This document shows, piece after piece, positions 10,794 through 18,972 of a stretch of DNA of 52,365 nucleotides. The notes beneath the pieces are model-generated. The model saw nothing but the letters and a program-made list of their open reading frames with translations, made no database searches and had not been told where the DNA came from. How positions within the stretch are numbered: position 1 is the first letter of the stretch; every line of letters begins with the position of its first letter. Origin of the DNA: Bacillota bacterium (GTDB lineage: Bacteria > Bacillota > Bacilli > Alicyclobacillales > SLC66); the NCBI GenBank assembly GCA_021821055.1, contig JAKACX010000012.1, positions 1-52,365 on the forward strand. Direction: 5' to 3'. The translations under genes and the position numbers were made by a program.

Positions 10794-11693
10794 TCAAAGC
10801 CGGCGCCAGTCGCCGCCATCCCACAGGTAGGATCCGCCCGCCTCGACGGCGTCGCCCACACAGTCGCCGACCGGCGAAGAGTGATCGAGCGGTCCGGCGC
10901 CGCGCCCGAGGTCCCAGTCGACCGCGCCTTCCACCGCGCGCTGCACGAAAGCGCGCGCGCACAATGCCGAGGCGAGCAGCGGCATGCCCAGCGCCAGACA
11001 CGCGGAGACGGCGGACGCGTACGTGCAGCCGGTGCCGTGCGTGTTTCGCGTGGCGATGCGCGGCGTCGCGAGCGCCGTCACCGTCGGTCCGTCGAACAGC
11101 AGGTCGACGGACAATCGCTCATCCGCCCATCCGCCGGTTCCGTGACCGCCCTTGAGCAGCACGGCCCCGGCCCCGGCCGCGAGCAGGTCAGCCGCCGCCC
11201 GTTCACCGTCTTCACGCGTGACCACCGGATAGCCGCACAGTGCCGCAGCCTCCGGGAGGTTCGGCATGACCACCGTGGTCAGAGGCAGCAATTCGCCCAC
11301 AAGGACCGCCACCGCGTCCGCGTCAAGCAGCCGGCCGCCGCCAGACGCCGCCATAACCGGATCCACGACCACCGCCGGGGCGCCAAATCCGCGCAGGACG
11401 GCGGCCGCGGCGTGCACGGTCGCGGCGCTTCCGAGCATGCCGGTCTTGACGACGTCCGCCCCGATATCCGCCAGAACCGACCGCATCTGCGCCGCGACCA
11501 GCGCCGGGTCCGCGTGGACGGCCTGCAGGACACCGTCGGTGTCCTGCACGGTGAGCGCCGTCACCGCACTGGCGCCGTACACGCCGAACGCGGCGAAGGT
11601 CTTCAGGTCTGCCTGGATTCCCGCCCCGCCGCCGCTGTCAGAACCTGCGACTGTCAACACGCGGGCGATGCGCCCCGCTGGGGTCCTGTTCAT
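10794..11693 (-). CDS. thiD: Bifunctional HMP kinase / HMP-phosphate kinase
   Basis: 299 residues. [22 protein letters not shown] and [11 protein letters not shown] identify the ribokinase-fold ThiD. GGHGTGG and [15 protein letters not shown] give the anion hole and catalytic Asp region; note that the usual GTGCT[FL]AS is conserved. It phosphorylates 4-amino-5-hydroxymethyl-2-methylpyrimidine twice, supplying ThiE. The ATG at 11693 is preferred, with GAGGAG about 12 bases upstream; an ATG at 11705 sits too close to that site. No thiM or thiazole-synthesis genes are nearby, so the cassette may serve salvage. Confidence 0.93.
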   Translation of the reverse strand: MNRTPAGRIARVLTVAGSDSGGGAGIQADLKTFAAFGVYGASAVTALTVQDTDGVLQAVHADPALVAAQMRSVLADIGADVVKTGMLGSAATVHAAAAVLRGFGAPAVVVDPVMAASGGGRLLDADAVAVLVGELLPLTTVVMPNLPEAAALCGYPVVTREDGERAAADLLAAGAGAVLLKGGHGTGGWADERLSVDLLFDGPTVTALATPRIATRNTHGTGCTYASAVSACLALGMPLLASALCARAFVQRAVEGAVDWDLGRGAGPLDHSSPVGDCVGDAVEAGGSYLWDGGDWRRL

Positions 11694-11735
11694 GGAGGTC
11701 CACATCTCCTCAACGCGTGATTCGCGTTCGGCTGG

Positions 11736-12329
11736 CTACTCCGTGCGCGGCAACGGCGCTTGCGGGCGTCCCACGATGCGTGCCACAGGCCACACCTGCC
11801 GCACAGGCAACACGATCCACGCCGCCAAAAACGCCTTGACGGCGTCGACCGGCAGGTACGGATAACAGCCGAGGGCGAGCGCCTTGCCCAGCCCCACGTG
11901 CGTGACGTGCGCCAGCCACGGCACGCCCGTGACGTACAGCAGCAGGGATCCGCCGACCTCGAGCACGGCGAACATGGCGACGAACGACAGGACCGATCTC
12001 CCTTTGATCCGCGCCGTGGCAAAGCCGATGAACCACGCCGCCGCCGGGTACATCCAGACAAATCCGCCAGTGTAGCCGAGCAGCAGGGCCATGCCGCCCG
12101 CTCCGTGCAGGAGGGGCAGGCCGAGAGCGACCAGCGCCACGAGCAGCAACATGCTGAGCAGGCCATAGAGCGGCCCGAGCACAGCGCCAGCGAGCATCAC
12201 CATGAGATTCTCCAGGGAAATGGGCACCGGCGTGAAGCCCAGCGAGATATTGAGCAGGCTGGAAACCGAAACGAGCGCCGTGAACATGGCGCAAAACACC
12301 AGACCGCGCACCGTGAGTCCCCGCACCAT
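11736..12329 (-). CDS. bioY: BioY family S component of an ECF transporter
   Basis: 197 residues, about six hydrophobic segments, with the BioY-type block [21 protein letters not shown] near residue 30 and [13 protein letters not shown] in the middle. In the family it captures biotin and docks on an ECF ATPase/T module. The ATG at 12329 has GAGGGG eight bases upstream. It heads the thiD-thiE run and is divergent from two genes encoding an ECF energising module, which makes a physical partnership likely. Co-location with thiamine genes leaves some doubt that biotin is the only substrate. Confidence 0.85.
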   Translation of the reverse strand: MVRGLTVRGLVFCAMFTALVSVSSLLNISLGFTPVPISLENLMVMLAGAVLGPLYGLLSMLLLVALVALGLPLLHGAGGMALLLGYTGGFVWMYPAAAWFIGFATARIKGRSVLSFVAMFAVLEVGGSLLLYVTGVPWLAHVTHVGLGKALALGCYPYLPVDAVKAFLAAWIVLPVRQVWPVARIVGRPQAPLPRTE

Positions 12330-12387
12330 TGCCACAACCCCTCTTCGTTTGCTAGTTTGAATGAGTGCTCTGCCCAACAACATGCAG

Positions 12388-12416
12388 ATCATAGCACAGT
12401 CGAAACGCCTTGAAAA
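12388..12416 (-). promoter_or_regulatory. Promoter of bioY-thiD-thiE
   Basis: Reading the minus strand: -35 TTTTCA at 12416-12411, a 17-base spacer, then -10 TATGAT at 12393-12388. The start would be near 12381, giving a leader of about 50 bases before bioY. Its -35 box overlaps the -35 box of the opposite promoter. Confidence 0.6.
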
Positions 12417-12438
12417 CTTCCATGCCACCTGTTATATA
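12410..12438 (+). promoter_or_regulatory. Promoter of the ECF ATPase operon
   Basis: The -35 TTGAAA at 12410-12415, a 17-base spacer, and -10 TATATA at 12433-12438. The start would be near 12445, about 34 bases before the TTG start of the first ATPase gene. Shares its -35 position with the divergent bioY promoter. Confidence 0.6.
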
Positions 12439-12478
12439 TTCGATTGAACGCCTGTATGAGGCCGGGAGATGACGCACT

Positions 12479-13354
12479 TTGAAAGTCAACGCAAGCCCCT
12501 CCGGCTCCCTTGCGCACGCGCCGCAAGTGCCCGCCGCCGACTGTTCGCTGGCCCTGGGGGGCGTCTGGGTGCACGTCGCGGACGCAGCGGAGGCGGACGC
12601 GCCGCCGCGGGCGGTCCTGCAGGACGTCACGCTGCGGATCAGGCGCGGCGAGTGGCTGTCCGTGATCGGACCGAACGGCGGCGGCAAAAGCACGCTCGCG
12701 CGCGTCCTGTGCGGCCTGTCCCCCGTGACGCGCGGGGTCGTTGAGCGGTCGGGACGGACCGCCATGGTGTTTCAGAATCCCGACGCCCAACTGGTCGGCG
12801 ACACCGTGCGCGAAGAAATCTGTTTCGCCCTGGAGGAAGAGTCTGTTTCGACACAGGAGATCGAGCACCGGCTTCACCGTGCCCTGACGGCGTCTGGACT
12901 CGGACCCGCGCGGGACAGCGCGACCGGCCACCTTTCCGGCGGCCAGAAACAACTGCTCGCGAGCGCCGCGGCCATGGCGCTCGCGCCTGACACGATCATT
13001 TTCGACGAGGCGACGTCCATGCTCGATCCGCTCTCGCGACAGCGTGTGCTGGCCCTCGCCCGGAGCCTGCAGCGAAGTGGCGCTACAATTGTGTGGGTGA
13101 CGCAGTGGCTAGAGGAGATCCCGCAGTCTGACCGCGTCGTGACCTTGGCGGACGGCCGGATCCTGTACGACGGGCCGGCGCGGGCGTTTTTTTACGGCGA
13201 CCCTCCCGGCGCCGGTCGCGCTCCCTGCGACAGCCTGGGCTTCCCACCGCCATTCGTCGTGCAGACGGCCCGCGAACTTGCCGCACGGCTGGGACCGCTG
13301 CCTCTCTGGCCGCAGACCGCGGAAGAATTGGCCGAGTGTGTGGCGGCCCTATGA
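12479..13354 (+). CDS. ecfA: ECF transporter ATP-binding protein (A component)
   Basis: 291 residues. Walker A GPNGGGKST is near residue 65, Q-loop FQNPDAQLVGDTVREEI, signature HLSGGQKQ and Walker B TIIFDEATSMLD; all catalytic elements look intact. With the next gene product it would form the ATPase pair that energises vitamin uptake through BioY or other S components. TTG at 12479 is taken as start, with GGGAG about ten bases before it. Its TGA overlaps the ATG of the following gene (ATGA), indicating coupled translation. Confidence 0.9.
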   Translation: MKVNASPSGSLAHAPQVPAADCSLALGGVWVHVADAAEADAPPRAVLQDVTLRIRRGEWLSVIGPNGGGKSTLARVLCGLSPVTRGVVERSGRTAMVFQNPDAQLVGDTVREEICFALEEESVSTQEIEHRLHRALTASGLGPARDSATGHLSGGQKQLLASAAAMALAPDTIIFDEATSMLDPLSRQRVLALARSLQRSGATIVWVTQWLEEIPQSDRVVTLADGRILYDGPARAFFYGDPPGAGRAPCDSLGFPPPFVVQTARELAARLGPLPLWPQTAEELAECVAAL

Positions 13355-15123
13355 GCATTCGACTGGAAGATGTATCCGCCACGGCGCCAGGGCAACCGCG
13401 GGTGCTGCTTGCCCGGGTGAACTGTACGTTGCGCGATGGCGGAATCACCCTGCTGGTCGGAGCGGCCGGCGCCGGAAAGTCCACCCTGCTCGGTCTGCTC
13501 GCGGGGCTGCACGCCCCCGCCTCCGGCCGCATTGTTCAGAATCGGGGGGACGAAGCCGGACAGGCGGAGCGCACGCTGTCTCCGCGCGACTTGCGCAGCC
13601 TGACCACGCTGGCGTTCCAGTCACCCGAAGAGCAGTTGTTCGCGTCGACCGTCGGCCACGAACTGGCGTACACGCTGCGCCCGTTTCGCATGCGGCCGGA
13701 AGAACGGCGCGAGCGCAGCGACGCGGCCCTGGCGCACGCCGGGATTTCACGTGCGTGGTTCGATCGAAGTCCCCTGCTGCAGAGCACGGGACAAAGACGC
13801 CGGATCGCGCTCGCGTGCGCCTTTGCCCCGCCGACCCCGTGGCTGCTGCTCGACGAACCGACCGCGGGCCTCGACCCGGCGGCCCGCAGCCGCTTCGTAC
13901 AGCAATTGACGGCGTGGCGCGACGGCGGCGGTGGCAGTGTCGTCATTGCCACGCACGACCTGTCGACGCTGCTGCCCGCGGCCACCCGCGTCGTCATTCT
14001 GGCGCTCGGGCGGATGACGGCGGATCTGGACGCATCCGACCTGATGGCGGACCCGACTCCGCTAGAGGAAGCGAGAGTCGGCCTGCCTCCGGAATCTGCC
14101 GCGCGGCGCCTGCTTGCAGCGGCGGGAGTGCCTTTGCCGGGTCCGGACAGCCCCGGTTTGTGGGCGGACGCCATCTGCGCGCACGTCGGCGCCGGACGGT
14201 GCCCGCCGCGTGCGGAGGGCCACCGCGCAGCCGCGCGGCGGCAGCCCGCCCCGCCACGGCCGTCGGCAGCCTCCGATGCTGACGGCGACGCATCTGCAGC
14301 TGACCCACAGGCCACCGCCGACGCGGTCGCCGGGGAACCTTCCGTGACCGCGCCGAGCCTGCGCACCGCCGTCCAGGGCCTCGACGTCCGCGCCAAATGG
14401 CTCGTCTACATCCTGCTCACCGCGGGGGTCCTGATGCAGCACACGTGGCCGGGAGCGCTCGCCGGCGCACTGCTCAGTCTCGGGCTGCTGCTCTACGCGA
14501 AGCCGCCGTGGTCCGCACTGTGGCGCACCGCGCGCGCCTACCTCCCGTTCATCCTGGTCGCGGCGCTGTTTGCCGGCGCACAGTTTGGCCCCGGCCCAGA
14601 CAGCCGCCTGCCCGTCCATTTCGCCCTGGCGCACGCCTTGGTGACGCTCCGCCAGTTGTCCGTCATCCTGATCGCGCTCGTGTGGGGGCGCGCGCTCACC
14701 ATCGCCGCCACGGCCGGCGAGTTGCGCCGCGGCCTGTCCGAAACGGCGGCGACGCTTCCGTTTGGCCGGCGCGCCGGAGCCATCTTCGCGTTTGGCGCCG
14801 GTCTGGTCCTGCGCATGACCGCACAGACGCTCGTGCAGTGGCGGCGCTTCTCCAGGATCGTGCGCACACGCGCCAAGTCATCCGTCAAAGAGGGGAAAAT
14901 CGCCGTGCGCGACGTTCCTGCGCTGGTCATTCCCCTGATCCTCGCCATGCTGCAGTACGCGGAAGACCTGACGGTTGCCCTTGAGGCGCGCGGATATCAC
15001 ACGGTCGGAACGCACCCCGTGGCAAGGCGCAAGGCGCGACCCCTGCAGCGCAGCGACATGGTCGCCGTGTGCGTGGGCGCGGCGTGCTGCGCGCTCCTGG
15101 CATGGATCGCGGCACAGCCCTGA
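13351..15123 (+). CDS. Fused ECF ATPase and transmembrane (T) component
   Basis: 590 residues with two modules. Residues 1-270 are an ABC ATPase: Walker A GAAGAGKST at 37-45, Q-loop FQSPEEQLFAST, Walker B LLLDEPTAGLD at 165-175. Its signature is degenerate (QSTGQRRR in place of LSGGQ). After a disordered Ala/Pro/Asp-rich linker, residues about 325-590 are an EcfT-type membrane domain with several hydrophobic helices and coupling-helix elements near RTRAK and LEARGY. The fusion joins what are usually separate EcfA' and EcfT genes. It starts by ATGA overlap with ecfA. I see no frameshift that could explain the fusion as an artefact. Confidence 0.88.
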   Translation: MSIRLEDVSATAPGQPRVLLARVNCTLRDGGITLLVGAAGAGKSTLLGLLAGLHAPASGRIVQNRGDEAGQAERTLSPRDLRSLTTLAFQSPEEQLFASTVGHELAYTLRPFRMRPEERRERSDAALAHAGISRAWFDRSPLLQSTGQRRRIALACAFAPPTPWLLLDEPTAGLDPAARSRFVQQLTAWRDGGGGSVVIATHDLSTLLPAATRVVILALGRMTADLDASDLMADPTPLEEARVGLPPESAARRLLAAAGVPLPGPDSPGLWADAICAHVGAGRCPPRAEGHRAAARRQPAPPRPSAASDADGDASAADPQATADAVAGEPSVTAPSLRTAVQGLDVRAKWLVYILLTAGVLMQHTWPGALAGALLSLGLLLYAKPPWSALWRTARAYLPFILVAALFAGAQFGPGPDSRLPVHFALAHALVTLRQLSVILIALVWGRALTIAATAGELRRGLSETAATLPFGRRAGAIFAFGAGLVLRMTAQTLVQWRRFSRIVRTRAKSSVKEGKIAVRDVPALVIPLILAMLQYAEDLTVALEARGYHTVGTHPVARRKARPLQRSDMVAVCVGAACCALLAWIAAQP

Positions 15124-15162
15124 GTTCGCCGCCGAGACGGCCCATTTGAAGGGGGCACGAAC

Positions 15163-15630
15163 ATGATCACCCAATTGCGCGGTCACCACCTGCTGTGCCT
15201 TCTCGGGTTCCAAGGGATGGGCTATTCGCCGGAATTTGCAGCCAATATGGCCCGAATCCACGCCAGGCTGCGCGCGCACCCCGAAACCGGAGTGGAGATC
15301 GTGACGGGAGCCGACTCCCTTTGCGCCTGCTTCCCGAAAGACCAGGTCAACCACTGCGGCGAATCGCCCGTGTCGGAACGCGACGCCCGCGTCCTCGAGC
15401 GACTTGGCCTCGCGCCCGGCGCCCGATTGCCATGGCGGGACATCTGGAAGCGCCTGCAGGAATCCGTCGAACCCGCCGACATCGACGCGTGGTGCCTCAG
15501 CTGCCCATGGAGGCCCTACGGCGTGTGCGCAGCCGGCGTCGCACGGATGAAGATCGACGCCCGCCTGTCGGCGCCGGAGACGCGTCCGTTTCAAAGTAGA
15601 GGTGGCGATGCCGCTCACAGCCGGGATTGA
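15163..15630 (+). CDS. DUF1284 domain protein
   Basis: 155 residues. The N-terminus LRGHHLLCLLGFQGMGYSPEF is the DUF1284 hallmark. The conserved cysteines (CACFPK, HCGE, CLSCPW, GVCAAG) suggest metal or iron-sulfur binding; biochemical function is unknown. The ATG at 15163 has GAAGGGGGCACGAAC before it. The last roughly 45 codons overlap, on the opposite strand, the 3' end of the CHY zinc-finger gene; the conserved domain ends before the overlap, so the C-terminal tail is probably lineage-specific. Confidence 0.82.
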   Translation: MITQLRGHHLLCLLGFQGMGYSPEFAANMARIHARLRAHPETGVEIVTGADSLCACFPKDQVNHCGESPVSERDARVLERLGLAPGARLPWRDIWKRLQESVEPADIDAWCLSCPWRPYGVCAAGVARMKIDARLSAPETRPFQSRGGDAAHSRD

Positions 15631-15928
15631 ACGCGGCTGCGCACGCCGGACACGTGGCATGGCAATCCAGGTACTGCCACACGCTGAATTCCGCCCCGCA
15701 CGCGCCGCACAACACTGCTGGTTCGGAGAACCGCGTCTTCGGCCACGTCTGTACGGGGTGGTCCGCCGTCTCATCGTGGCAGAGACGGCATGCGTAATAG
15801 TGCCCGCAGCACGCAAACCGGAGTGCGACAATGTCGCGCTCTGTCGCGTAGTGCGCGCAGCGCGAGGCTCCGTCGACCCCGACCCCGCGCACCGGAACCC
15901 CACGAATGTACGTCACGGCAGGGGACAT
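15497..15928 (-). CDS. CHY zinc-finger protein
   Basis: 143 residues with the CHY pattern CAHY, then CCGHYYACRLCHDE, CGACG, CHATCPAC and CERHRHLYF, enough cysteines and histidines for about three zinc ions. Bacterial single-domain CHY proteins are uncharacterised; yeast Hot13 acts in mitochondrial import. The ATG at 15928 has GGGGAGC eight bases upstream. The coding frame continues 134 bases into the convergent DUF1284 gene; the final Arg/Ser-rich tail after HLYF lies in that overlap. Confidence 0.82.
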   Translation of the reverse strand: MSPAVTYIRGVPVRGVGVDGASRCAHYATERDIVALRFACCGHYYACRLCHDETADHPVQTWPKTRFSEPAVLCGACGAEFSVWQYLDCHATCPACAAAFNPGCERHRHLYFETDASPAPTGGRRSSSVRRRLRTRRRASMGS

Positions 15929-15961
15929 GTGATCAGCTCCCCGGAGCAGGCGCCGGCGTCG

Positions 15962-16594
15962 TCACAGTTCCCCCAGGTCCACCGTCTCAAGCCACGCCCG
16001 CGCGATCAGCGCGTGTCCGCCAGCGGTCGGGTGCACGCCGTCCGCCGCCCAGTCCTGCGGCGGCCGCCGTGTGCTCGCCCGTGCGAAGAGACCGTCGAGC
16101 GGGATGTACGACGCGCCGTACTCACGCGCCAGCGCGCGAACCGTCTGGATCTTCGGATCGAGGTCCTCGCGCCACGCCTCCCTGTCCGGCGGCACGGGCA
16201 GCACAAACGGCTCGAGCAGCACCAGCTTCGCGCTCGTCCTGCTCCTGGCCCGTTCCAGCAGATCGCGGTAGCCCCGCGCAAAGTCGGCCAGCGGCGTCGG
16301 ATCGTTCGCATCGTAGCGACGCCACACGTCATTTACGCCGATCAAGACGGACAGCACATCGGGCGCCAGGGCCAGGCAGTCCTGCTCCCAGCGCTCCTGC
16401 AGGTCGCGCACCCGGTTTCCCGAAATGCCGCGATTCACAAAGCGGGCATGGCTGTCCGGATGGGCCGCCGTGTGCCAGCCGGCAACCATGGCGGCATAGC
16501 CATTGCCAAGTGCGGCCGGGTCCTGGCGTTCACGACCGCAGTCCGTCACGCTGTCGCCCTGAAACAGCACGAGCAATTCGTCGTCCCTTTTCAC
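15962..16594 (-). CDS. SGNH/GDSL hydrolase (esterase or lipase fold)
   Basis: 210 residues. Block I FQGDSVTD carries the nucleophilic serine, block III LIGVNDVW the oxyanion asparagine, and block V DGVHPTAGGH the catalytic Asp and His. Known relatives deacylate sugars, lipids or peptidoglycan. I chose GTG 16594, because GGAGG lies eight bases upstream; the ATG at 16609 sits almost on top of that site. There is no signal peptide, so it is likely cytosolic. It is 33 bases upstream of the CHY gene in the same direction. Confidence 0.87.
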   Translation of the reverse strand: MKRDDELLVLFQGDSVTDCGRERQDPAALGNGYAAMVAGWHTAAHPDSHARFVNRGISGNRVRDLQERWEQDCLALAPDVLSVLIGVNDVWRRYDANDPTPLADFARGYRDLLERARSRTSAKLVLLEPFVLPVPPDREAWREDLDPKIQTVRALAREYGASYIPLDGLFARASTRRPPQDWAADGVHPTAGGHALIARAWLETVDLGEL

Positions 16595-16870
16595 CGATAA
16601 TTCCTCCATGTCTGTACATTGACGGACGCACCGTCTCTGACTGATTACTACGGGCAACAAAATCTGTCTGAAGAATACCACAAAACCGGTCGCGACGAAT
16701 CCATTTGCACCGCCCGGCGGGTTGCGGAGTTGCTTGAGGCGCTTGTGCCACAATTCTGAGCCCCGTACGCAAGTTGAGGAACACTCCTGCCGCAACCTTC
16801 CACCCATGCTCAACGTCGTTCTGCGGCAAGGACATTGAGTCATGGTATAGAAATTCCCTGAATTTCAGTC
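16595..16870. other. Intergenic region without recognised features
   Basis: Between the SGNH gene start and the MITE-like repeat. No credible reading frame, promoter pair or structured RNA was recognised; it contains only the ribosome binding site of the SGNH gene. Confidence 0.4.
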
Positions 16871-17046
16871 AGACCGCCATGTGCGGCGCAACCGCGCTGT
16901 GTGAGCAGGAGCAAAGGGACACGAGCGACCCAGCGAGCCTCCATTCCCCGCTGGACCATTGCTGGCCCACGGCTCGACAGGCGTGCGACCGTGACGCGGA
17001 GAATTTTCATCCTCCGCTCCCGGCGCGCCCGCGCCATGCGAGTCTA
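16871..17046 (+). repeat. MITE-like interspersed repeat, copy A
   Basis: The left end AGACCGCCATGTGCGGC (16871-16887) and right end GCGCCATGCGAGTCTA (17031-17046) are imperfect inverted repeats. The interior (GACCCAGCGAGCC, CATTGCTGG, GTGACGCGGAGAATTTTCAT) matches copy C near 32.9 kb. The end sequence recurs at 28.1 and 44.7 kb. There is no open reading frame of its own. Confidence 0.65.
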
Positions 17047-17155
17047 TCTTGAAAATGCTCGTATTGCAGGCTGCCTTTTGGGCAGGGGCAAACAGGCCCT
17101 GCGTTTGAGCAAGGATCTTCGTTCCTCCGACCGAGTGATGAGGAGGTCGACTGGG

Positions 17156-17704
17156 TTAGGAGGCGACGTCCTCAATCGAGACCTTGTAGCCTGACGATTC
17201 GAGTTTGCGGATCGTTTGCCTCGCCACCGTAACCCTGCGGCGCTGCTCGCAGTAAAGCGGCCCCAATTCTCGACGCGGCTCCCGGCGTTTGATCATGTGG
17301 TACATGATGGTCAGAATGCTGTGCGCCACCGCAACCGCCGCTCGATTGGCGCCTCGTCTGCCTGCGATGCGGTGATGCTGCGAGGACAGGTACGTGTCTT
17401 TCGTCCGCCCGGCCGCCCTCGCCGCGGCCACCAACGCCAGTCACAGCTTCTGGTTCCCTTTGCGCGTCTTGCCCGGCTTGCGCTTGCCCGCACTCTCGTT
17501 GTTCCCTGGAGCCACCCCCGCCCAGGAACACAAATGGGCGGCAGACGCAAGCTGATTCATATCGACGCCAATTTCCACCAGGACCTGTTCCGCCGTGCGC
17601 CGGCCCACACCCGGAATCGTATCGAGCAACTCCAGTTCACGGTCAAAAGGGAACATCCGCTTCTTGACCTCCTCATCCGGGCGAACGATCTCTTCCTCCA
17701 GGTG
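17156..17704 (-). pseudogene. Broken IS110 family transposase (C-terminal half)
   Basis: The translated minus strand gives the transposase C-terminal domain: LLDTIPGVGRRTAEQVLVEIG, CSWAGVAPGNNESAGKRK, then AAGRTKDTYLSSQHHRIAGRRG and HSILTIMYHMI. The N-terminal DEDD catalytic domain is absent; homology begins near 17704, only about 110 bases from the nirK-like start. An in-frame TGA at 17443-17441 interrupts the domain where relatives have arginine, consistent with a CGA to TGA change. It cannot encode an active enzyme. The 90 bases beyond its 3' end contain a short hairpin (GCAGGGGC/GCCCTGC). Confidence 0.85.
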
Positions 17705-17742
17705 GGATGCGGTTCTTCCGAGAGAACAGGAAAAGCCACATT

Positions 17743-17784
17743 TGTGATGATTATCACATTCCCGATCCAGCATCAAGCTAAGAT
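17743..17784 (+). promoter_or_regulatory. FNR/CRP-type operator and -10 box of the nirK-like gene
   Basis: TGTGATGATTATCACA at 17743-17758 is a perfect palindrome fitting TGTGA-N6-TCACA, the site of Bacillus Fnr and CRP-family activators. A -10-like TAAGAT at 17779-17784 puts the transcription start near 17791, so the palindrome centre is about 41 bases upstream, the class II activator position. No -35 box is seen, as expected for an activated promoter. Confidence 0.65.
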
Positions 17785-17817
17785 GATCCTGATGCAGTTG
17801 AGAGGGGTCTTCTTGCG

Positions 17818-18861
17818 ATGCGCCCTGCCCACCGCTTCTTTGAGCGGCAACACCGTCGCGGCGGTCTGTTTCCGCTCGCCGCCGTGCTGGTCGCGTTTGG
17901 CGCCGTCCTCTCCGGATGCGGCACCCATTCGGCGCCAACCGCCGCCGGCGTCCCGTCCGCACCCGGAAACACAGCCGCGGCAGGTCATTCCCCGGGAAAC
18001 GCCAGCCCGATGGCGGCAGGACGGACCGACGCGCACGCGATCAACCAGAAACCGCGGCCCCTGCAGTTCGTCCGGCGCGGGACGCATGTCGCGATCCAGA
18101 TCTACGCCGAGGAGACGACAGTCCACGTGGCGCCAGGCACTCCGTTTCACGCCTGGACGTTTGACGGTTCCGTCCCCGGTCCGACGATCCTGCTCAAGCA
18201 GGGCGACCATGTGGCCCTGACCCTGCACAACCTCGACCCGATGATGGCGCACAGCATTGATCTCCACGCGGCCCTGGTGGCGCCGAACATGAACTTTGTC
18301 GACGTGCCAGCTGGCCGGTCCAGAACGATCCATTTTGTGGCTTCCGTCCCAGGCGTCTTTCTCTACCACTGCGAGAGCGAGCCCATGCTCCAGCACATCG
18401 CGATGGGCATGTACGGCGCTGTGGTGGTCACGCCAAAGACGGCGCCGGCGCCGCAGGCGGTGGTCGTGCAGAGTGAGTTTTACCTGCCGCCGACGTATGA
18501 AAACATGCTGAACGACCAGCCGACCTACGTCGTATTTGACGGGGCGCTGGACTGTCTGGTGACGCATCCGTTGCGGGCGACGGTCGGGAAGCCCTTCATG
18601 CTCGCATTCGTGAACGCCGGACCGAACCAGTCGTCCGCCTTCCATGTCGTGGGCGGCACTCTCGGCACAGTCGACCAGAGCGGCAATCCCGCCGACGCGC
18701 TGCACGACGTGCAGACGGTCGACGTTCCGCCAGGAGACGGCATCCTCGTGACGCTGAAGTTCGCGCAACCGGGCGTGTACCCCTTTGTGTCGCACGACAT
18801 GGCGCAGTTCGCCCGCGGCGCCGTGGGCCACATCGCCGTCGCAGCCGCCGCCAAAGGGTGA
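17818..18861 (+). CDS. nirK: Copper-containing nitrite reductase (NirK family) lipoprotein
   Basis: 347 residues. Signal peptide with lipobox ending LSGC (Cys34), so exported and lipid-anchored. Two cupredoxin domains. All expected ligands are visible: His145, His150, His184, Cys185, His193, Met198 and His276. Counterparts of the catalytic Asp and His of NirK are Asp148 (HSIDLH) and His250 (VTHPL). Known NirK enzymes reduce nitrite to nitric oxide. The ATG has GAGAGGGG nine bases upstream. An FNR-type site lies upstream, and a sulfocyanin gene follows by 111 bases, a probable electron donor. A non-nitrite two-domain oxidase cannot be excluded. Confidence 0.85.
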   Translation: MRPAHRFFERQHRRGGLFPLAAVLVAFGAVLSGCGTHSAPTAAGVPSAPGNTAAAGHSPGNASPMAAGRTDAHAINQKPRPLQFVRRGTHVAIQIYAEETTVHVAPGTPFHAWTFDGSVPGPTILLKQGDHVALTLHNLDPMMAHSIDLHAALVAPNMNFVDVPAGRSRTIHFVASVPGVFLYHCESEPMLQHIAMGMYGAVVVTPKTAPAPQAVVVQSEFYLPPTYENMLNDQPTYVVFDGALDCLVTHPLRATVGKPFMLAFVNAGPNQSSAFHVVGGTLGTVDQSGNPADALHDVQTVDVPPGDGILVTLKFAQPGVYPFVSHDMAQFARGAVGHIAVAAAAKG

Positions 18862-18972
18862 TCCACGGGGCTGAAGCAGAGTCGCCGTCGCGGAGAATGA
18901 AGCGCGCGGGCACATGCAGCGCCTTCGGGCAGCACGAGCCACCGCCCGCGAAACGAGGAGGGAGCGTGTAAA

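Noticed and set aside
11694-12480. TPP riboswitch controlling thiD/thiE or biotin operator upstream of bioY
   Set aside because: No CTGAGA/ACCTGATCTGG-type core and no BirA-like inverted repeat were found.
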